Source of the DNA: RGIG4097 sp964637515
GTDB lineage: Bacteria > Bacillota > Clostridia > Christensenellales > CAG-917
DNA: 64,000 nucleotides
Assembly: GCA_964637515.1 (NCBI GenBank)
Contig: CAZWUI010000005.1
Span: forward strand, 29,662 to 93,661
Direction: 5' to 3'
The notes under the pieces were generated by a model, which was not told the DNA's origin, searched no databases, and was given only the letters and a program-made list of their open reading frames with translations. The position numbers and the translations under genes are program-made. Numbering within the stretch: the first letter of the stretch is position 1; every line of letters begins with the position of its first letter. This document shows positions 60,599-64,000 of the stretch, in pieces.

Positions 60599-61531
60599 AT
60601 GTTACATATTGGTGATATAAAACTCAAATCAGACTTGATCTTTGCACCGATCGCAGGTTTCTCGGACGTCGGCGCAAGGGTTTTGTGCGCCCGCTACGGA
60701 GCAGGTCTAGTCTACACCGAAATGGTCAGTGCAAAGGGACTTTGCTACGGCAATAAAGGCACCGAAGATCTGCTTTATACCACTTCATTCGACACCCCGA
60801 TAGCAGTGCAGATTTTCGGGCATGAGCCTGAATTTATGTACCGCGCGGCAAAGGACGAACGTCTTGCAAAATTCGATATTGTCGATATAAACATGGGTTG
60901 CCCCGTCAAAAAAATCGTGGGCAACGGCGACGGTAGTGCGCTCATGGAAAATCCCGCACTCATCACCGAAGTCGTGCAGGCGGTTAAGGAAGGCTCAGGT
61001 AAACCCGTAACCGTAAAAATACGCGCGGGCGTGAGAGAAGGGGAAGTGCTTGCGGTCGATTGTGCGATTGCCGCAGAGAAGGGCGGTGCGGATATGATTG
61101 CCGTGCATCCCAGATTTCGCGAGCAGTTTTATTCGGGGAAAGCGGACCACGCCATAACCGCGGAAGTCAAAAAAACGGTCGGCATACCCGTCGTCGCAAA
61201 CGGGGATATTGTGGACAAATCTTCCCTTGACGAAGTCAGAAAAATCAGCGGTGCGGACGGCTTTATGATTGCAAGAGGCGCCCTCGGCAGACCGTGGATT
61301 TTTGCGGAATTGAGCGGCAATGACTACGATTTCGACGCGAGAAAAGCGGTCGCGGAGCATATCCGACTTCTGCGCGATCATCTTCCCGACAAGGTCGTCG
61401 CAAACGTCATGAAGTTGCAACTTTGCCACTATGCCAAAAACACAGGCAATGCAAAAGCGGTGCGTACCGCAATTTCAACCGTCAAGAGTGCGGAAGACTT
61501 GTTTGCACTCGTAGACGAATATTTCAAGTGA
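60599..61531 (+). CDS. dus: tRNA-dihydrouridine synthase
   Basis: FMN enzyme reducing uridine in tRNA to dihydrouridine, 310 residues. FAPIAGFSDVGARVLC and DINMGCPVKKIVGNGDG (the Cys is the proton donor) are the active-site motifs, with KIRAGV and VVANGDI later on. The start at 60599 has AAAGGTGG upstream; an open frame to 60545 overlaps mazG. The Bacillus spoVT region does not have dus at this place (yabO would follow yabN), so the order has changed here. Confidence 0.95.
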   Translation: MLHIGDIKLKSDLIFAPIAGFSDVGARVLCARYGAGLVYTEMVSAKGLCYGNKGTEDLLYTTSFDTPIAVQIFGHEPEFMYRAAKDERLAKFDIVDINMGCPVKKIVGNGDGSALMENPALITEVVQAVKEGSGKPVTVKIRAGVREGEVLAVDCAIAAEKGGADMIAVHPRFREQFYSGKADHAITAEVKKTVGIPVVANGDIVDKSSLDEVRKISGADGFMIARGALGRPWIFAELSGNDYDFDARKAVAEHIRLLRDHLPDKVVANVMKLQLCHYAKNTGNAKAVRTAISTVKSAEDLFALVDEYFK

Positions 61532-61538
61532 GGCGGAT

Positions 61539-62024
61539 ATGTTCAACGTTGTTTTGGTAGAACCCGAAATCCCGCAAAATACAGGCAATATTGCGCGCAC
61601 CTGCGCCGCTACGGGATCGAAATTGCACCTTGTCAAACCCTTGGGTTTCTCAATCGACGACAAGTCTTTGAAAAGAGCGGGACTCGATTATTGGCACCTT
61701 CTCGACGTCACCGTCTATGAAAACCTTGCCGACTTTCTCGAAAAGAATAAGGGCGGCAAAATGTGGTTTTTGACGACCAAAGGCGCGAAAAGATACGATA
61801 AGGCGGAGTTTAAGGACGGCGATTATCTCGTTTTCGGCAAGGAGACGAAAGGACTTCCCGAAGAACTTTTGCACGATAACTACGACAGTGCAGTTCGCAT
61901 TCCGATGATTGCGGATGCAAGAAGTCTAAATCTCAGCAATTCAGTCGCAATCGTCGTCTACGAGGCGATCAGACAAAACGACTGCGCAGACCTTCTCGAA
62001 CAAGGTCATCTCACGAAATTCTAA
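61539..62024 (+). CDS. trmL: tRNA (cytidine34-2'-O)-methyltransferase
   Basis: SPOUT-class enzyme methylating the wobble ribose of leucine tRNAs, 161 residues. VVLVEPEIPQNTGNIARTC is the family start, KPLGFSIDDKSLKRAGLDYW and LVFGKETKGLPEELL follow, and the trefoil-knot end IPMIADARSLNLSNSVAIV is complete. It lies 7 bases after dus, so two tRNA-modification genes are joined. Confidence 0.96.
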   Translation: MFNVVLVEPEIPQNTGNIARTCAATGSKLHLVKPLGFSIDDKSLKRAGLDYWHLLDVTVYENLADFLEKNKGGKMWFLTTKGAKRYDKAEFKDGDYLVFGKETKGLPEELLHDNYDSAVRIPMIADARSLNLSNSVAIVVYEAIRQNDCADLLEQGHLTKF

Positions 62025-62052
62025 CCGATAGCAAATAATAGGGTGAATGATT

Positions 62053-62700
62053 ATGGATAAAGCAAAAAACGTTTTAAGATATTACGTGCTATGCAACAAG
62101 TTGAAGAATATCGTCAGGACGGGTTGGCTCAATTTCAAACTCAATACCGATAGACTCGAAAGCGTTGCCGAACACGTTTACAGCACGCAAATGCTCGCAA
62201 TCGCAATGAATAGCGAATACGGCTACGAAGTTGATTTGGAAAAAGTCTTGAAAATGCTCGCCGTCCACGAAACCGAAGAGATTTTGATCGGTGATCTCAC
62301 TATGTTTGAAATATCCAAAACCGAAAAGGAAATCATCGGGCACGACGCCGTGAAAAAAATCTTCGACGGATTGATCGACGGTGACGAGTATGAAAAACTC
62401 ATCGTGGAATTTGACGACAAAAAAACCGACGAGGCAAAATTTGCGTACTTTTGCGACAAACTCGAAGCGGATTTACAAGCAAGAATTTACGACTTGAAAG
62501 GCACTGCATCGCCAGAAACGATGAAAGAAGGGAGCAAGTATTTCGCAAAATTCGACGATGACACCCTTGCAAACGGCGATTTGACTTGGGGACAACTATG
62601 GATCAAGTCCGGTCAGGTCAGATACGACTACGACCAAAATTTCTACGCCGTCTCGGAGTGCGCAGAGCAAGAAAACATTTTGAACCTAATCAATGACTAA
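62053..62700 (+). CDS. HD-domain hydrolase (YfbR-like)
   Basis: Metal-dependent phosphohydrolase of 215 residues. H41 in ESVAEHVYSTQMLA and H72 in AVHETEEILIGDL are in the HD-domain positions, with a later CDKLEADLQAR Asp. The HD doublet itself reads HE (H72-E73) instead of HD. Relatives such as YfbR remove phosphate from deoxynucleoside monophosphates. The start at 62053 was preferred over the ATG at 62047 because AGGGTG is eight bases before it. Confidence 0.86.
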   Translation: MDKAKNVLRYYVLCNKLKNIVRTGWLNFKLNTDRLESVAEHVYSTQMLAIAMNSEYGYEVDLEKVLKMLAVHETEEILIGDLTMFEISKTEKEIIGHDAVKKIFDGLIDGDEYEKLIVEFDDKKTDEAKFAYFCDKLEADLQARIYDLKGTASPETMKEGSKYFAKFDDDTLANGDLTWGQLWIKSGQVRYDYDQNFYAVSECAEQENILNLIND

Positions 62701-62747
62701 ATCAAAAAACGATCAGAAAACTGCGGAAACAAAATAAACTATAAATG

Positions 62748-62778
62748 AAAAATCGGCTCGAATGAGTCGATTTTTTTG
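62748..62778. terminator. Bidirectional terminator between HD hydrolase and C45 genes
   Basis: Stem AAAAATCGGCTC/GAGTCGATTTTT with one G-T pair, tetraloop GAAT, T7 run. It lies 3 bases before the end of the convergent gene. Confidence 0.85.
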
Positions 62779-62780
62779 GT

Positions 62781-63806
62781 TTAGCGGAGAGACGTTTGGC
62801 TGACGAGGTTGCCGTCTTGGTTTATTTCAAGGGTAGTACCACCCATATAGTCGTGGACGACGTAGTTTTCGGCGGCGGTGTCTACTGCGAACGTGGCGTC
62901 CGTCACCCATACGCCCGGGTATTTGCCGTACTGCTTGTAGATGCTCTCGTCGTAGACGTCAGTCGTGTATCTCAATATCTCGACAAGGTCGTCTATTTTT
63001 GCGGTTGAGGGGTTGAGTTTCGCAATCAATTCGTTCGCTTTTTTGTATCTGAATTTGGAATCCGCAGTCGCAGTCGAGCTGTCGCCTTTCTTGGTGTGGA
63101 AGTGGTTTGACCTTGCGTATCTGTCCGTTATCTCGGTGATATACACGTCTTTCACGTCCTTTTCGACGTTCACGATGCGGTTCGTTTTCAGTTCGAGCAT
63201 ATTCAGACTGAAAGGGGATGCGACGGTGATCGAACGGATTTTGTCAAGAGCTTCGTCGATGGACTTCGAGTTGATGACGTCCCTGACCGCTACGTATCTC
63301 GACAGACTGTTCAGATCCACGTTATCTCCGAATATGTAGTTGCTCGAAAATACCATTTCGCGATTGAATGAAAACGCACTGCCCGAAAGCCTTTCGACCA
63401 TAGTGTACGAGATGATATATTCGTCGCCGTAGTTATACTTGATTAGGGCGGTGTTGGACAGGTCGAAACACTCGTTGTCATCGTTGTGTGCGAACAAAAC
63501 TTCACCGTCCGATTTCTTCAAAATTAGAGTCGTGCAACCTTCCGTCTTGCGATATAGTTCGGGGAAAAGCATCAATAAATAAGCGTCTCTTGAAATTTCC
63601 GCTCCGTCCGCTCTGCCGAATATCTCTTGCAGTAGGTTGGGGAAAAGGGCGGTGAGCTCTTTTTTCAAAGCATCGATAACCGTAGCATACTCCGCCGTCA
63701 TTTCGTCAAAAGACGTGATTCGCGTTTGCAAATATTCTCTAAACTTTCGTCCGATTTGGAAACCCATTTCGTAATCTGTGCCTTTGACTTCAAATAATTC
63801 CAGCAT
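62781..63806 (-). CDS. C45-family (acyl-CoA:6-APA acyltransferase-like) hydrolase
   Basis: N-terminal-nucleophile fold protein of 341 residues. TEGCTTLILKKS at about 88-99 contains Cys91, which in this family becomes the N-terminal nucleophile after self-cleavage. FAHNDDNE follows as in C45 peptidases, and SNHFHTKKG appears in the second half. The 90-residue propeptide before Cys91 is unusually long for the fungal enzyme but usual for bacterial C45 proteins. Likely substrates are amides such as acylated amino acids or peptides; not determined. GGAG lies before the start. No export signal. Confidence 0.85.
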   Translation of the reverse strand: MLELFEVKGTDYEMGFQIGRKFREYLQTRITSFDEMTAEYATVIDALKKELTALFPNLLQEIFGRADGAEISRDAYLLMLFPELYRKTEGCTTLILKKSDGEVLFAHNDDNECFDLSNTALIKYNYGDEYIISYTMVERLSGSAFSFNREMVFSSNYIFGDNVDLNSLSRYVAVRDVINSKSIDEALDKIRSITVASPFSLNMLELKTNRIVNVEKDVKDVYITEITDRYARSNHFHTKKGDSSTATADSKFRYKKANELIAKLNPSTAKIDDLVEILRYTTDVYDESIYKQYGKYPGVWVTDATFAVDTAAENYVVHDYMGGTTLEINQDGNLVSQTSLR

Positions 63807-63896
63807 TGGTTGCTCCGATTTCAGTGAATTGCGCCCGTGAGTGTTTTAGCGATTATATTGTTTTTTCGTTTGCACTTTCCGCGCGCTCGATTGGTT

Positions 63897-63925
63897 ATTA
63901 TAGATCATTTTCAGAATAAGTTCAA
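63897..63925 (-). promoter_or_regulatory. Promoter of the C45 hydrolase gene
   Basis: Minus strand TTGAAC (63925-63920), 17-base spacer, TATAAT (63902-63897). The leader is about 80 bases and contains GAGCGCGCGG plus a second AT-rich TATAAT (63859-63853 region). Past 63925 the window ends with no gene visible on either strand. Confidence 0.7.
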
Positions 63926-64000
63926 CCGTTGAGCGCACATTGCGATGAAAAATAACAAAGATTATTTTTTGCCGTTTCGCAAGCTGATTAGTGATACGGC

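Noticed and set aside
63926..64000. AT hairpin AAAATAA/TTATTTT near the window end as a terminator.
   Set aside because: The stem has no G-C pairs and no gene ends nearby within the window.

Overview
The window is a stretch of chromosome from a spore-forming-lineage Firmicute, most likely an uncultured gut-type Clostridia (inference). The support is a V-type ATPase operon, SpoVT with an upstream sequence resembling a sigma-G promoter, a SpoVB/YabM-type flippase, WhiA, DnaD- and DnaI-like primosome proteins, an HPD-less J-protein beside a DUF5685 protein, DUF1540, a Re-citrate-synthase-like enzyme and paired ATP- and PPi-type phosphofructokinases. Strong Shine-Dalgarno sites and TTGACA/TATAAT promoters are common. 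A block of exactly 100 N (44391-44490) marks a scaffold gap, so this is a draft assembly and probably a metagenome bin.

Layout. 1-3.7 kb: end of the V-ATPase operon (A partial, B, D). 3.7-5.0 kb, minus strand: a YhhN membrane protein and queH. 5.1-10.9 kb: a MacB-like ABC exporter (ATPase, FtsX-type permease), a lipoprotein and a PIG-L deacetylase. 11.0-13.9 kb: a TM1266-family regulator and a three-gene ABC importer whose binding protein is circularly permuted. 14.0-18.7 kb: rpmE, a DUF1385-PrmC fusion, prfA and a Re-citrate-synthase-like enzyme. 18.8-24.0 kb: P-loop protein, thrC, trpS, DUF5685 protein, J-protein and membrane protein. 24.1-33 kb: an ArsR regulator, a small membrane protein, uvrC, murB, a PHP protein, whiA and dnaE. 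33-38 kb: ATP-PFK, PPi-PFK, an esterase and an RlmD/TrmA-type rRNA methyltransferase.

38-52 kb is the accessory-looking part: an orphan 529-residue protein, an ABC-F ATPase, a membrane-anchored TrkA-N/RyR-like protein, the gap, a DUF1540 protein, rplI-trmN6-rsmI, an orphan conjugation-type coupling ATPase paired with a Sel1-like protein, and two proteins of unknown function. 52-64 kb: two oxidoreductases, a dnaI/dnaD pair (minus), queT, a flavin reductase, a small conserved protein, the spoVT-yabM-mazG-dus cluster, trmL, an HD hydrolase and a C45-family acyltransferase (minus).

The genes mostly serve housekeeping functions: ion-motive ATPase, translation (release factor 1 and its methylase, L31, L9, rRNA and tRNA modification), cell wall, replication initiation, glycolysis with a reversible PPi branch, and queuosine salvage. 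The strongest oddities are the circularly permuted binding protein, the membrane NAD-domain/RyR-like sensor, the TM-less coupling ATPase without any conjugation genes, apparently leaderless genes, and a recurring CG-rich tract in promoter spacers. No tRNA, rRNA, CRISPR array, insertion sequence or prophage was seen.
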